Shown here piece after piece: positions 34,828 to 42,839 of a stretch of DNA of 45,470 bases; the stretch's first letter is position 1, and each line of letters opens with the position of its first letter. A model generated the notes under the pieces. The model saw only the letters and a list, made by a program, of their open reading frames with translations. It did no database searches and was not told where the DNA came from. The stretch covers positions 1 to 45,470 of the forward strand of contig PKYB01000033.1 of assembly GCA_003133565.1 (NCBI GenBank). The letters are read 5' to 3'. The position numbers and the translations under genes are program-made. Source of the DNA: Solirubrobacterales bacterium (lineage in GTDB: Bacteria > Actinomycetota > Thermoleophilia > Solirubrobacterales > Solirubrobacteraceae).

Positions 34828-35669
34828 GGCGTCACCTTGGTGCCGATTCCGGCGTCAGTGAAGAGCTCGAGCAGCAGCGAGTGGGCGACCCGGCCGTCGA
34901 TGATCTGGGCTGCCGGGACACCGCCCTTGACCGCAGCGACGCAGGCCCCGAGCTTTGGCGCCATGCCGCCGGCGACGCCGGGGATTGCCTGCTCGACCTC
35001 GGCGACTGAGGCCACGGAGATCAGGCTCTCGGGGTCGGCCGGGTCGCGCAGCCAGCCGCGCACGTCGGTGAGGAAGATCGCCTTCGTCGCGCCAAGCGCG
35101 ACGGCGATCGCGGCTGCGGTCTCGTCGGCGTTGACGTTGTAGGAGTTGCCCTCGCGGTCGGCGCCGACCGACGCCACGACGGGGATGTAGTCGCGCGCGA
35201 TGTGGTTGATGACACCCGGGTCTACCGCGTCGATCTGGCCGACCCAGCCGATGTCCTCCCCGCCCGGCGCGGCGCGGCGCGAACAGAGCAGCAGGCCGGC
35301 GTCGTCGCCCGAGAGGCCGACGGCGGGCTGCCCGTGACGGCCGATCCGCAGCACGATGTCGCTGTTGAGCTTGCCGATCAGCACCATCTTTGCGATCTCG
35401 ACCGTCGCCTCGTCGGAGACTCGCAGGCCACCGACGAACTCGACTGGCATGTCGAGCCGGTTCATGTAGGCGGTGATGTCGGGGCCGCCGCCGTGGACGA
35501 CGATCGGGTTCATCCCGACGTACTTGAGCAGCACGACGTCGCGCGCGAACTCCTCGCGCAGCTGCGGGTCGTCCATCGCCGCGCCGCCGTACTTGATCAC
35601 GACCGTCGAGCCATGAAACTCGCGGATGTAGGGCAGCGCCTCGAGGAGGGTTGCGATGTCGCTGGTCAC
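34824..35669 (-). CDS. argB: acetylglutamate kinase
   Basis: ArgB phosphorylates N-acetylglutamate in the second step of arginine synthesis and is often the feedback-inhibited enzyme. 281 residues with the amino-acid-kinase motifs VVIKYGGAAM near residue 23, NPIVVHGGGPDI, and GLRVSDEATVEIAKMVLIGK. YNVNADETAAAIAVALGATKAIFLTDVRGWL carries the ATP-site aspartate. The N-terminal extension (TLLEALPYIREFHG) resembles the helix that lets arginine-sensitive hexameric forms assemble, so feedback inhibition is plausible. GTG start overlapping the argJ stop. Confidence 0.96.
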   Translation of the reverse strand: MTSDIATLLEALPYIREFHGSTVVIKYGGAAMDDPQLREEFARDVVLLKYVGMNPIVVHGGGPDITAYMNRLDMPVEFVGGLRVSDEATVEIAKMVLIGKLNSDIVLRIGRHGQPAVGLSGDDAGLLLCSRRAAPGGEDIGWVGQIDAVDPGVINHIARDYIPVVASVGADREGNSYNVNADETAAAIAVALGATKAIFLTDVRGWLRDPADPESLISVASVAEVEQAIPGVAGGMAPKLGACVAAVKGGVPAAQIIDGRVAHSLLLELFTDAGIGTKVTP

Positions 35670-36928
35670 GTCGTGTACTCCGCGTTGATCTTCACGTACC
35701 CATACGACAGGTCGGAGAAGAAGACCTCGGTTTCAGCGCCCGCTCCGGGCAGCTTCACCGCGTACTCGACCTCGTCGCGCTGCGCCGCCGCGGTCAGTGC
35801 CGCTTGATCGAATTCGATCACGGCGCCGTCAGCACAGACGGGGATGTCTTCGATCGCGATGTCGAAGGACAGTGGCGCGCTACCCGGTAGCGCGGCACCG
35901 ACAGCCTGCGCGATCCGCCCCCAGTTGGGGTCGCCGCCGAACAGCGCGGCCTTGACGAGCGGTGAGTTGGCGACCGCGCGCGCGACGCGCTCGACGGCGT
36001 GCCGATCGCCGCCGCTGACGTAGACGCGGCCGACCCGCTTGGCGCCTTCGCCATCGGCGACGATTCGCAGCGCCAGCTCGCGCAGCAGCGCATCGAGTGC
36101 CTCGCCGAACGCTCGCTCGTCTGCCGACTCGGGCTCGATCGCGACGCCGCTCGCACCGCTGCACATCAGCAGCACCGTGTCGTTCGTCGATAGCTGACCG
36201 TCGACCGAGATCCGATCAAACGAGCGCTTGACGGTGACGCCCAGCAGCAGGTCGGCGGTCTCGGCATCGATCGCGGCGTCCGTCTGCACGAAGCAGAGCA
36301 TCGTCGCGAAGCGCGGCGAGATCATTCCGGCGCCCTTGCACTGGGCGCTGAGGCGCACCGTCTCCCCCGCAGGGAGTTCAACCGAAAGCGCGATGTGTTT
36401 GTCGATCATGTCGGTGGTCTTGATTGCGGCCGCAAAATCCCCGGCGTCGTGGTCCAGCTGCGCGACTGAGCGCCGCAGCATCTCGGCGATGCGCTCGCCC
36501 GGGAACGGAACGCCGATCACCCCGGTTGAAGCGACCGCGACCTGATTGGGTGGAAGGCCGAGCGCGGTTGCGGCCGCCTGCTGCACGAGCCGCGCCTGCG
36601 CGAGCCCCGTCTCGCCGGTCGCGGCGTTGGCGTTGCCGGAGTTCGCCACGACCGCAGCAATGCCGCTGAGATCGCACTCCTGCTCGCAGAGCAGGACAGG
36701 GGCCGCGAGCGCCCCCGAGACACAGAACCGCGCGGCGCTCACGCAGGCCGGTCCGTCACACACGAGCAAGCCGACATCAAGCCGGGTGTCGCCGTCCTTG
36801 ACGGCGGCCGCGAATCCCCCGGCCCTGAAGCCGGCGGGCAACTCGGTAGGCGGCAGCGGCGCGCAGTGGGGCGGTGCCGGCACCCAACGCGACTGGAACG
36901 CCTCGTGCGTGAGATCGCCGGCGCTCAC
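35666..36928 (-). CDS. argJ: glutamate N-acetyltransferase / amino-acid acetyltransferase (ArgJ)
   Basis: ArgJ moves the acetyl group from acetylornithine back to glutamate, so a separate acetylglutamate synthase is needed only for priming, or not at all if the enzyme is bifunctional. 420 residues from the GTG at 36926-36928. The precursor is normally self-cleaved before a nucleophilic Thr; here the matching region is VAVASTGVIGVPFP. VVANSGNANAATGETGL, KGAGMISP and the C-terminal GGDPNWGRIAQAVG are conserved. The frame is open upstream, but those residues are shadow sequence of argC, and the GTGA overlap with the argC stop supports this start. Confidence 0.95.
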   Translation of the reverse strand: MSAGDLTHEAFQSRWVPAPPHCAPLPPTELPAGFRAGGFAAAVKDGDTRLDVGLLVCDGPACVSAARFCVSGALAAPVLLCEQECDLSGIAAVVANSGNANAATGETGLAQARLVQQAAATALGLPPNQVAVASTGVIGVPFPGERIAEMLRRSVAQLDHDAGDFAAAIKTTDMIDKHIALSVELPAGETVRLSAQCKGAGMISPRFATMLCFVQTDAAIDAETADLLLGVTVKRSFDRISVDGQLSTNDTVLLMCSGASGVAIEPESADERAFGEALDALLRELALRIVADGEGAKRVGRVYVSGGDRHAVERVARAVANSPLVKAALFGGDPNWGRIAQAVGAALPGSAPLSFDIAIEDIPVCADGAVIEFDQAALTAAAQRDEVEYAVKLPGAGAETEVFFSDLSYGYVKINAEYTT

Positions 36929-37920
36929 GAGATGCCCGCCCCCTCCTCGAAGCCGAACATCAGGTTGAGGTCGGCGATTGCCTGCGAGGCAGTGCCCTTC
37001 CAGAGGTTGTCGAGCGCGGCAAAGACGAAGAGCTTGCCGGTGCGCTCGTCGGCGTGGGCATGGATCGCGCAGATGTTGGTCTCGCGCACGTCGCGCACGC
37101 CGGGCGGGCGATCGACGAGGTCGATAAAGCGCTCGCCGCTGTAGCGCTCGGCGAACCACAGCTCGAGCTCTTCCTGGCCGACTGGACGCGTCGGCGTCAC
37201 GTAGCAGGACACCAGCTCACCCTGGTCGAGCGGCACCAGATGCGCGGTGAAGGCAACGGTCAGCGGTGCGCCGAGAGCCGCGAGTTCCTGATCGATCTCG
37301 GGCATGTGCCGGTGCGCGCCGACGCGGTAGGGCTTGACGTTCTCGTCGACGGCGACGAACTGGGTGTCCTCGCTCAGTCCCCGCCCGGCGCCCGAGACAC
37401 CGGTCTTGGCATCGATCACGACATCGGCGAGAAGGCCCGCCTCGGCCAGTGGCGCGAGTGCAAGGATCACGGCGGTCGGGAAGCAGCCGGGGCAGGCAAC
37501 GAGGTCGGCGCCGGCGATCGCCTCGCGGTTGAGCTCGGTGAGGCCGTACACCGCGCGCTCCAGCAGGTCCGGGTGGGGATGCGACACGTACCAGCGCTCG
37601 TAGGTTGCAGCGTCGCGCAGGCGAAAGTCCGCCGAAAGGTCGACGACGCGGACGCCGCGCTCGAGCAGCTCCGCGACGAGCGGTGCCGCGGCACCGTGGG
37701 GGTAGGCGACGATCGCCGCCTCGACGTCGCCGTGGCGCTCGAGGTCGAGCTCCTCCATCACCAGCGCGACGCGATGATGCCGGTAGACGTCAGACAGCCG
37801 TTTCCCGACGTCGCTCCGCGAGGTGATCGCGGCCAGTTCGAAGTCGGGGTGGCGGTCGATCAGGCGCGCGGCGAGCGCGCCCGCGTATCCACTTGCCCCG
37901 GCGACCAGCACTCTAGGCAC
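36925..37920 (-). CDS. argC: N-acetyl-gamma-glutamyl-phosphate reductase
   Basis: ArgC reduces N-acetylglutamyl phosphate to the semialdehyde with NADPH. 331 residues. The nucleotide-binding loop is VLVAGASGYAGALAARL at the N-terminus. The catalytic Cys lies in LVACPGCFPTAVILAL, and His in VGAHRHMPEI. The start is GTG at 37918-37920, with GGAG nine bases upstream, which puts the glycine-rich loop near residue 6. The frame upstream is open but lies within the pheT coding end. The start overlaps the pheT stop by eight bases, and the stop overlaps argJ. Confidence 0.95.
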   Translation of the reverse strand: MPRVLVAGASGYAGALAARLIDRHPDFELAAITSRSDVGKRLSDVYRHHRVALVMEELDLERHGDVEAAIVAYPHGAAAPLVAELLERGVRVVDLSADFRLRDAATYERWYVSHPHPDLLERAVYGLTELNREAIAGADLVACPGCFPTAVILALAPLAEAGLLADVVIDAKTGVSGAGRGLSEDTQFVAVDENVKPYRVGAHRHMPEIDQELAALGAPLTVAFTAHLVPLDQGELVSCYVTPTRPVGQEELELWFAERYSGERFIDLVDRPPGVRDVRETNICAIHAHADERTGKLFVFAALDNLWKGTASQAIADLNLMFGFEEGAGIS

Positions 37921-40309
37921 GAAGGGTCGCTCCAATCTGAGCGAGGGCCTGGTGAATCGCTGCCTTCGGCGCGTCGAGCTCTTGCGTTGTGAGAGTCCGA
38001 TCTGCAGTGCGGTACTCGAGGTGGAGCGCCAATGACACGTTGCCTTCGCCGATCTGGTCACCGATGTAGACGTCGAACAGCTCGATCGATTCGAGCGATG
38101 GCCCGGCGGCCCGGCGAATCGTCTCGATCACTTCAGCCGCCGTAACGCTTGCGGGAACGACGATCGCGAGGTCTTCGCGCAGCGGGGGCAAGCCCGAGAA
38201 GGCGGTGAAGTGGATGACCTCGGGCGCAAGGCCGGCGAGGATGTCGAGGTTGATCGTCCAAGCGGAGGTGAGTTCGAGGTCCCAGGCGGCGGTGACCTGC
38301 GGGTGGACCTCGCCGATCAGGCCGATCCGTGTGTTGTTGGCCATCACGATCGCCGCGCGGCCGGGATGAAACCAGGGGAGGTTCTCACCGACGAGGCTGA
38401 GCTCGACGCCCGCGACCCCGACGACCGCTTCGAGGAGGGCTTTTGCCGCGTAGAAGTCGGATGCCGCAGGATCGCCGCGCCAGCTCTCGCCACCAGGGCC
38501 GGAGAGCAGCGCACCGAGTCCGTGGTGCTCGTCGGCGAGGATGTCAGCCGCGCGGTAGACCGTCCCCGACTCGAACAGCCGGACGCCGCGCGCGCCGTGC
38601 GCGAAGTTGGCTCGAGCCGCGTCGAGCAGCGAGCCGAGCAGCGTCGGGCGCAGAATCGAGAGCGACTGCGAGAGCGGGTTCTCGATCGTGACGACGTTGC
38701 GCAGCGGACTGTCGGCCTCGTAGCGCAGCCGGTCGGGCAGCGCCGGGTCGGTGAAGCTCCAGCCGACGATCTCGGAAAGGCCACGCGCCGCCAGGGCGTC
38801 CTCGGCGCGGCGGCGCAGCTGCTGCGGGGGCGTGAGCCGACCCGCGGCCCCGTTGCGCGGCGGCAACGTCGCGGGCAGCCGGTCGAGCCCATCCATGCGC
38901 GCCACCTCCTCGATCAGGTCGACCTCGCGGGTGACATCGCCGCGGCGGAAGTGTGGCGGCGTGACGGACAGCACATCGGCGTCGCCGTCCACTGCGAAGC
39001 CGAGCGAGGTGAGGATTTCCACGCAGCGCACCTCGGGAATCTCGGTGCCGAGGAGGCGGCTGATCTGCGCCGAGCGGAGCGTGATCGGCGCCGGCTCGGG
39101 ACCCGGGCCGCCGACGTCGATCGTGCCTGGGAGTACGCGCGCACCGGCGTGCTCGAGCAGCAGGCTGGTGGCCACGGCCAGCGCCTCGAGCGTCTGGCCG
39201 GGCGAGAGCCCTTTCTCGAAACGTGCCGAGGCCTCGCTGCGCAGGCCCAGCCGCAGCGCGGTGCGCTGGATGTTCGCGCCGTTCCAGGTGGCGGCCTCGA
39301 GCAGCACGCGCGTGGTCTGGGCGCTGACTTCGGAGCGTGCGCCGCCCATGATTCCGGCGATCGAGGTCGGGCCGTCAGCGTCGCAGATCACGAGGAGGTC
39401 CTCGCCGGCGTTGTGGGTATGACCGTCGAGCGTTTCGATCGTCTCACCCGGCCGGCCGCGCCGCACGGTCAGCTCGCCGCCGGCAATCTGGTCGAGGTCG
39501 AATGCGTGCAGCGGCTGGCCGGTCACGAGCATCACGTAGTTGGTGATGTCGACGACGTTCGAGATCGGGCGCATCCCGGCGGCGACGAGGCGAGCCTTGA
39601 GCCACAGCGGTGAGGGCCCGATGGTCACGTCTTCGAACACGCGGGCGGTGAAGCGCGGGCAGAGGTCTGGGCAGTCGACGCTGATCTTCACCGCGCCGGC
39701 GTCACCGTCGAAGCTGCCTGGGTCCTGCGCCCACGGCGGCGTTGCGAGCGGCGCGTTGGTGCTCGCGTGGACCTCGCGCGCAATCCCGTAGATGCACAGG
39801 CAGTCGGGGCGATTCGGGGTGATCTCGAACTCGATCACGTCGCTCCCCAATGGGATCAGCTGATCGAGCGGGGTACCGGGGGCCGGCGCGTCGCTCAACA
39901 CGAGGATCCCGCTGTGGTCGGCGCCGAGCGCGAGTTCCTGCTCGGAGAGGATCATGCCGTTGCTCTCGACGCCGCGCAGCTTGGCGACGGTCAGAGTGCG
40001 ACCGTCCGCGAGCTCAGCGCCGGGGAGCGCGACCGCGACGCTTTGCCCGGCGGCGACGTTCGGTGCGCCGCAGACTATCGTCACCGGGTCCGTCTCCCCG
40101 ACATCCACGATGCAGACCCGCAGGCGGTCGGCATTCGGGTGCGGTTGGACGTCGCGAACGACGCCGACGACGAAGTGGTCAGGCGTCTTGGCGCCGTGGT
40201 GATAGGTGCGCTCGTCCTTGGTGCCGGTCAGCGTGAGCCGTGCCGCGAGCGCGACCGTTTCGAGCGGCGGGTCGCAGTAGGTGCGCAGCCATCTGGTCGG
40301 GACGAGCAT
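37913..40309 (-). CDS. pheT: phenylalanyl-tRNA synthetase beta subunit
   Basis: 798 residues, the usual size. Domains in order: an N-terminal half followed by the EMAP-like tRNA-binding fold (VGVVRDVQPHPNADRLRVC, about 48-150); the B3/B4 region that edits Tyr-tRNA(Phe); B5 (VTREVDLIEEVARMDGLDRLP); the catalytic-like core; and the C-terminal anticodon-binding ferredoxin fold (FSGLPPLREDLAIVVPASVTA, ending LTTQELDAPKAAIHQAL). Its ATG shares one base with the pheS stop (TGATG), coupling the two subunits, which assemble as alpha2-beta2. Confidence 0.97.
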   Translation of the reverse strand: MLVPTRWLRTYCDPPLETVALAARLTLTGTKDERTYHHGAKTPDHFVVGVVRDVQPHPNADRLRVCIVDVGETDPVTIVCGAPNVAAGQSVAVALPGAELADGRTLTVAKLRGVESNGMILSEQELALGADHSGILVLSDAPAPGTPLDQLIPLGSDVIEFEITPNRPDCLCIYGIAREVHASTNAPLATPPWAQDPGSFDGDAGAVKISVDCPDLCPRFTARVFEDVTIGPSPLWLKARLVAAGMRPISNVVDITNYVMLVTGQPLHAFDLDQIAGGELTVRRGRPGETIETLDGHTHNAGEDLLVICDADGPTSIAGIMGGARSEVSAQTTRVLLEAATWNGANIQRTALRLGLRSEASARFEKGLSPGQTLEALAVATSLLLEHAGARVLPGTIDVGGPGPEPAPITLRSAQISRLLGTEIPEVRCVEILTSLGFAVDGDADVLSVTPPHFRRGDVTREVDLIEEVARMDGLDRLPATLPPRNGAAGRLTPPQQLRRRAEDALAARGLSEIVGWSFTDPALPDRLRYEADSPLRNVVTIENPLSQSLSILRPTLLGSLLDAARANFAHGARGVRLFESGTVYRAADILADEHHGLGALLSGPGGESWRGDPAASDFYAAKALLEAVVGVAGVELSLVGENLPWFHPGRAAIVMANNTRIGLIGEVHPQVTAAWDLELTSAWTINLDILAGLAPEVIHFTAFSGLPPLREDLAIVVPASVTAAEVIETIRRAAGPSLESIELFDVYIGDQIGEGNVSLALHLEYRTADRTLTTQELDAPKAAIHQALAQIGATLRA

Positions 40310-41361
40310 CAGCGCGCTCCGAACTGACCGAGGAAGCGCAGGTCGTTGTCGAAGTAGAGGCGCAGGTCAGGGACGCCGTGGCGGAGCATCGCGATCCGCT
40401 CGATCCCCATGCCGAACGCGAAGCCCGTGACGCGCTCCGGGTCGTAGCCGTGTTCGGCGACGTAGGCGAAGACATTGGGGTCGACCATCCCCGCGCCGAG
40501 TACCTCGAGCCAGCCCGAGCCTTTGCACAGCGGGCAGCGCGAACCGTCGCGCAGGTACCCGGCCTGGCAGTTGAAGCAGGACACGTCGACCTCGACGCTC
40601 GGCTCGGTGAACGGGAAGAAGTGCGGCCGCAGCAGGACCTCGCGCTGATCGCCGAAGATCTGCCGCGCGAACGCGAGCAGCGTTCCCTTGAGGTCGGCGA
40701 GGGTCACGCCCTCGTCGACGGCGAGGCCCTCGATCTGGTGGAACTGCGGCGCGTGCGTCGCGTCGTTGTCGGGACGGAACACGCGGCCAGGCGCGATCAC
40801 ATACAGCGGCGGCGGCTGCGCGATCATCGCGCGGACCTGGACCGGCGAGGTGTGGACGCGCAGCACCGTCTCGTCGTCGATGTAGAACGTGTCGCTGCGG
40901 GCCCGTGACGGGTGTGTCGCGTCGGTGTTGAGCGCGTCGAAGTTGTATTCGACGAGTTCGACCTCCGGACCCTCGGCGATCTGGAAGCCGAGCCCGAGGA
41001 AGACATCCTCGATCTCGCGGCGTGTCTGGGTGATGAGATGAAGGTGCCCGTTGGGCAGCGGCGGAGAGCCCGGCAGGGTTACGTCTAATGCTTCGGCCGC
41101 GGAGATCGCGCCGGAGGCGAGATCTCCCTCGCGAGCTGAGACGAGCGCCTCGAGGGTCTGGCGGGTTCGATTGGCGGCCGCTCCGACAGCCGCGCGTTCC
41201 TCCGGGGGGAGTTGGCTGATGGCGCGTAGCAACAGCGGCAGCTCGCTCTTGCGCCCGAGGTAGCGCAGCCGCGTCTGCGCCAACGCGTCGACGCTGGCGG
41301 AGGCGGCGATGGCCGCCGTAGCTTCGCTCTCCAGCGCCGCGATACGGTCGAGTGTGCTCAT
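40309..41361 (-). CDS. pheS: phenylalanyl-tRNA synthetase alpha subunit
   Basis: The class II catalytic subunit, 350 residues. The N-terminal coiled coil (about 1-90) holds LRYLGRKSELPLLLRAI. The core has HPSRARSDTFYI (motif 1 to 2 region), VFRPDNDATHAPQFHQIEGLAVDEGV (motif 2) and GFAFGMGIERIAMLRHGV (motif 3). A Cys4 cluster, CFNCQAGYLRDGSRCPLC, lies near residue 255, as in many bacterial PheS sequences. The ATG overlaps the tsnR stop as ATGA. It keeps the mycobacterial order tsnR-pheS-pheT ahead of the arg genes. Confidence 0.97.
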   Translation of the reverse strand: MSTLDRIAALESEATAAIAASASVDALAQTRLRYLGRKSELPLLLRAISQLPPEERAAVGAAANRTRQTLEALVSAREGDLASGAISAAEALDVTLPGSPPLPNGHLHLITQTRREIEDVFLGLGFQIAEGPEVELVEYNFDALNTDATHPSRARSDTFYIDDETVLRVHTSPVQVRAMIAQPPPLYVIAPGRVFRPDNDATHAPQFHQIEGLAVDEGVTLADLKGTLLAFARQIFGDQREVLLRPHFFPFTEPSVEVDVSCFNCQAGYLRDGSRCPLCKGSGWLEVLGAGMVDPNVFAYVAEHGYDPERVTGFAFGMGIERIAMLRHGVPDLRLYFDNDLRFLGQFGAR

Positions 41362-42068
41362 TCGTCGGCCATCCTAGTTGCCTCGTACAACGCCACCGTG
41401 GCGGCCATCGCGGCGTTCAGGGAGTCGCCGGCAGCCTGGGGGATGGAGCAGATGCGATCGCAGTTGGCGAGCACCTCAGCGGGCAGTCCGTCGCGCTCGC
41501 CGCCGATCACGAGCGTCACGTCGTGGAGCGGCCCGCGCAGCGACCCATGCTCGCCGGGCACCAGCGCAATCAGCTCACCCGGCAGCTCGGCGACATTTGA
41601 GACCTGCGAAAGCGGTGTGGCGAATATCGCGCCCATCGAGGCGCGGACCGCCTTCGGACCGTAGGGGTCCGCACAGTCGGGACCGAGCGCGACGCACGAC
41701 GCGCCGAAGGCGTGCGCGGCGCGAATTGTCGTGCCGACGTTCCCTGGGTCCCCCACCCCCCAGAGCGCGACCGCCAGCGGGCCGACGGGTGAAGCCCAGC
41801 GCTCCTCGAACACGGCGATCACGCGTGTTCCCGAGGCGAGCCGGGAAACCTGCTTCAGCAGCGCCGCATCAGTCTCCTGCCAGTCGGAGCGCCGCTCCGC
41901 GAGCCCGGGCGTGCAAAGCACATAAACCGCGCTCACCCCCGCGGCGCGAGCCGCGGCATAAAGATCCTCGCCCTCGGCGACGAAGCGCCCGGTGTCGGCG
42001 CGCGCGGCGCTCCGCCCGAGCTTGCGGATCTCCTTGAGGTGGCGGTTGGTTGGTGAGGTGATGGTCAT
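41358..42068 (-). CDS. tsnR: TrmH/SpoU-family RNA 2'-O-ribose methyltransferase
   Basis: 236 residues. The N-terminal substrate-binding part (NRHLKEIRKLGRSAARADTGRFVAEGEDL) is followed by the SPOUT knot: motif 1 WGVGDPGNVGTTIRAAHAFG, motif 2 TLVIGGERDGL, and motif 3 CSIPQAAGDSLNAAMAATVALYE. These bind S-adenosylmethionine and place the 2'-OH of a ribose. Position between rplT and pheS matches tsnR of mycobacteria, a predicted 23S rRNA methyltransferase; the exact nucleotide is unknown. The ATG lies eight bases beyond the U-tract of a strong terminator and has no Shine-Dalgarno, so expression may depend on readthrough. Confidence 0.92.
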   Translation of the reverse strand: MTITSPTNRHLKEIRKLGRSAARADTGRFVAEGEDLYAAARAAGVSAVYVLCTPGLAERRSDWQETDAALLKQVSRLASGTRVIAVFEERWASPVGPLAVALWGVGDPGNVGTTIRAAHAFGASCVALGPDCADPYGPKAVRASMGAIFATPLSQVSNVAELPGELIALVPGEHGSLRGPLHDVTLVIGGERDGLPAEVLANCDRICSIPQAAGDSLNAAMAATVALYEATRMADE

Positions 42069-42076
42069 GAGGGCAC

Positions 42077-42109
42077 AAAAAAGGGCGCCGGTCTCGAGGA
42101 TCGGCGCCC
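42077..42109 (-). terminator. rho-independent terminator after rplT
   Basis: On the minus strand an eight-base perfect GC stem (GGGCGCCG paired with CGGCGCCC, 42102-42109 with 42083-42090) with an eleven-base loop is followed directly by six U residues (42082-42077). This is a textbook terminator and ends the infC-rpmI-rplT transcript 28 bases after the rplT stop. It is only eight bases upstream of the tsnR ATG. Confidence 0.9.
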
Positions 42110-42137
42110 GTGAGGTGTCTGCTGTCGGCGTGCTCTG

Positions 42138-42497
42138 TCAGGCAGCCGACGCCTCGCGGGCGGCATCGACGAATCGGCGGAAGGTCTCGGGGTCGCGCAC
42201 GGCGATGTCCGCCAGCACCTTGCGGTCAAGCGTGATCCCGGCTAGCGCGAGGCCATGGATCAGCTGCGAGTAGCTCATGCCGCTCGTGCGCGCGGCGGCG
42301 TTGATCCGGGTGATCCACAGCCGGCGAAAGTCGCGCTTGCGGTTGCGCCGATCGCGGTAGGCGTAGGCGTCGGCCTTCATCAAGGCTTCCTTGGCGCGCT
42401 TGTAGTTCGAGTGCGCCTCGCCGCGGAAGCCCTTCGTCAGCTCGAGCGTCGCGCGACGCTTCTTCTTGGCGTGGAGTGAGCGTTTGACGCGGGTCAT
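42138..42497 (-). CDS. rplT: 50S ribosomal protein L20
   Basis: 119 residues, the full length of L20, a 23S rRNA-binding protein needed for early 50S assembly. It starts with [25 protein letters not shown], the long basic extension that penetrates the ribosome. [32 protein letters not shown] is the conserved globular part. The ATG shares one base with the rpmI stop (TGATG). L20 represses its own operon in E. coli and Bacillus; whether it does so here is unknown. Confidence 0.98.
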   Translation of the reverse strand: MTRVKRSLHAKKKRRATLELTKGFRGEAHSNYKRAKEALMKADAYAYRDRRNRKRDFRRLWITRINAAARTSGMSYSQLIHGLALAGITLDRKVLADIAVRDPETFRRFVDAAREASAA

Positions 42498-42694
42498 CAG
42501 CCGGGCCGCAGGAGCTTCTTGACGCGTGGTGCGTCGTGCTTTGAGATCGTCGCGTCGTGGCCGAGCCGCCGTTTGCGCTTCGGCGACTTCTTCTCGAGGA
42601 TGTGGCTCGTGAACGCGTGATGACCATGCACCTTGCCGGTGCCGGTCAGCTTGAAGCGCTTCTTAGCGCCCGAATGAGTCTTCATCTTCGGCAT
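42497..42694 (-). CDS. rpmI: 50S ribosomal protein L35
   Basis: 65 residues, the usual size, very basic. [21 protein letters not shown] at the start and [11 protein letters not shown] followed by [12 protein letters not shown] at the end are diagnostic. The same frame is open for 144 further upstream codons, but those residues are Arg/Pro-rich shadow sequence opposite the tail of infC, so ATG at 42692-42694 is chosen. No Shine-Dalgarno is seen just before it. About 145 bases separate it from infC, room for an RNA control element. Confidence 0.97.
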   Translation of the reverse strand: MPKMKTHSGAKKRFKLTGTGKVHGHHAFTSHILEKKSPKRKRRLGHDATISKHDAPRVKKLLRPG

Positions 42695-42839
42695 CGCGAG
42701 CAGCGGAGTATGGCAGACGATCGCCCACGGGCGCGGGCGCGAAACGCTGCCGGCGGTCTGGGCGGCGCTGGGTGTCGGCCTGGCGGGCGGGCCGGTGGTG
42801 AGCGGGCGGGCGCCGATCGTCGACACCGACGAGCGGCCG

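Noticed and set aside
33199-35142. 647-codon open frame on the plus strand
   Set aside because: It lies opposite argD, the GNAT gene and argB, which have clear family motifs. Its protein is Arg/Ala/Asp-rich with no recognisable domain, as expected for antisense of high-GC genes.
37159-38061. Upstream-extended starts for argC (38061) and argJ (37159)
   Set aside because: The extra residues are shadow translations of the preceding genes. The chosen GTGs overlap the upstream stops and place conserved motifs correctly; argC also has a good ribosome site.
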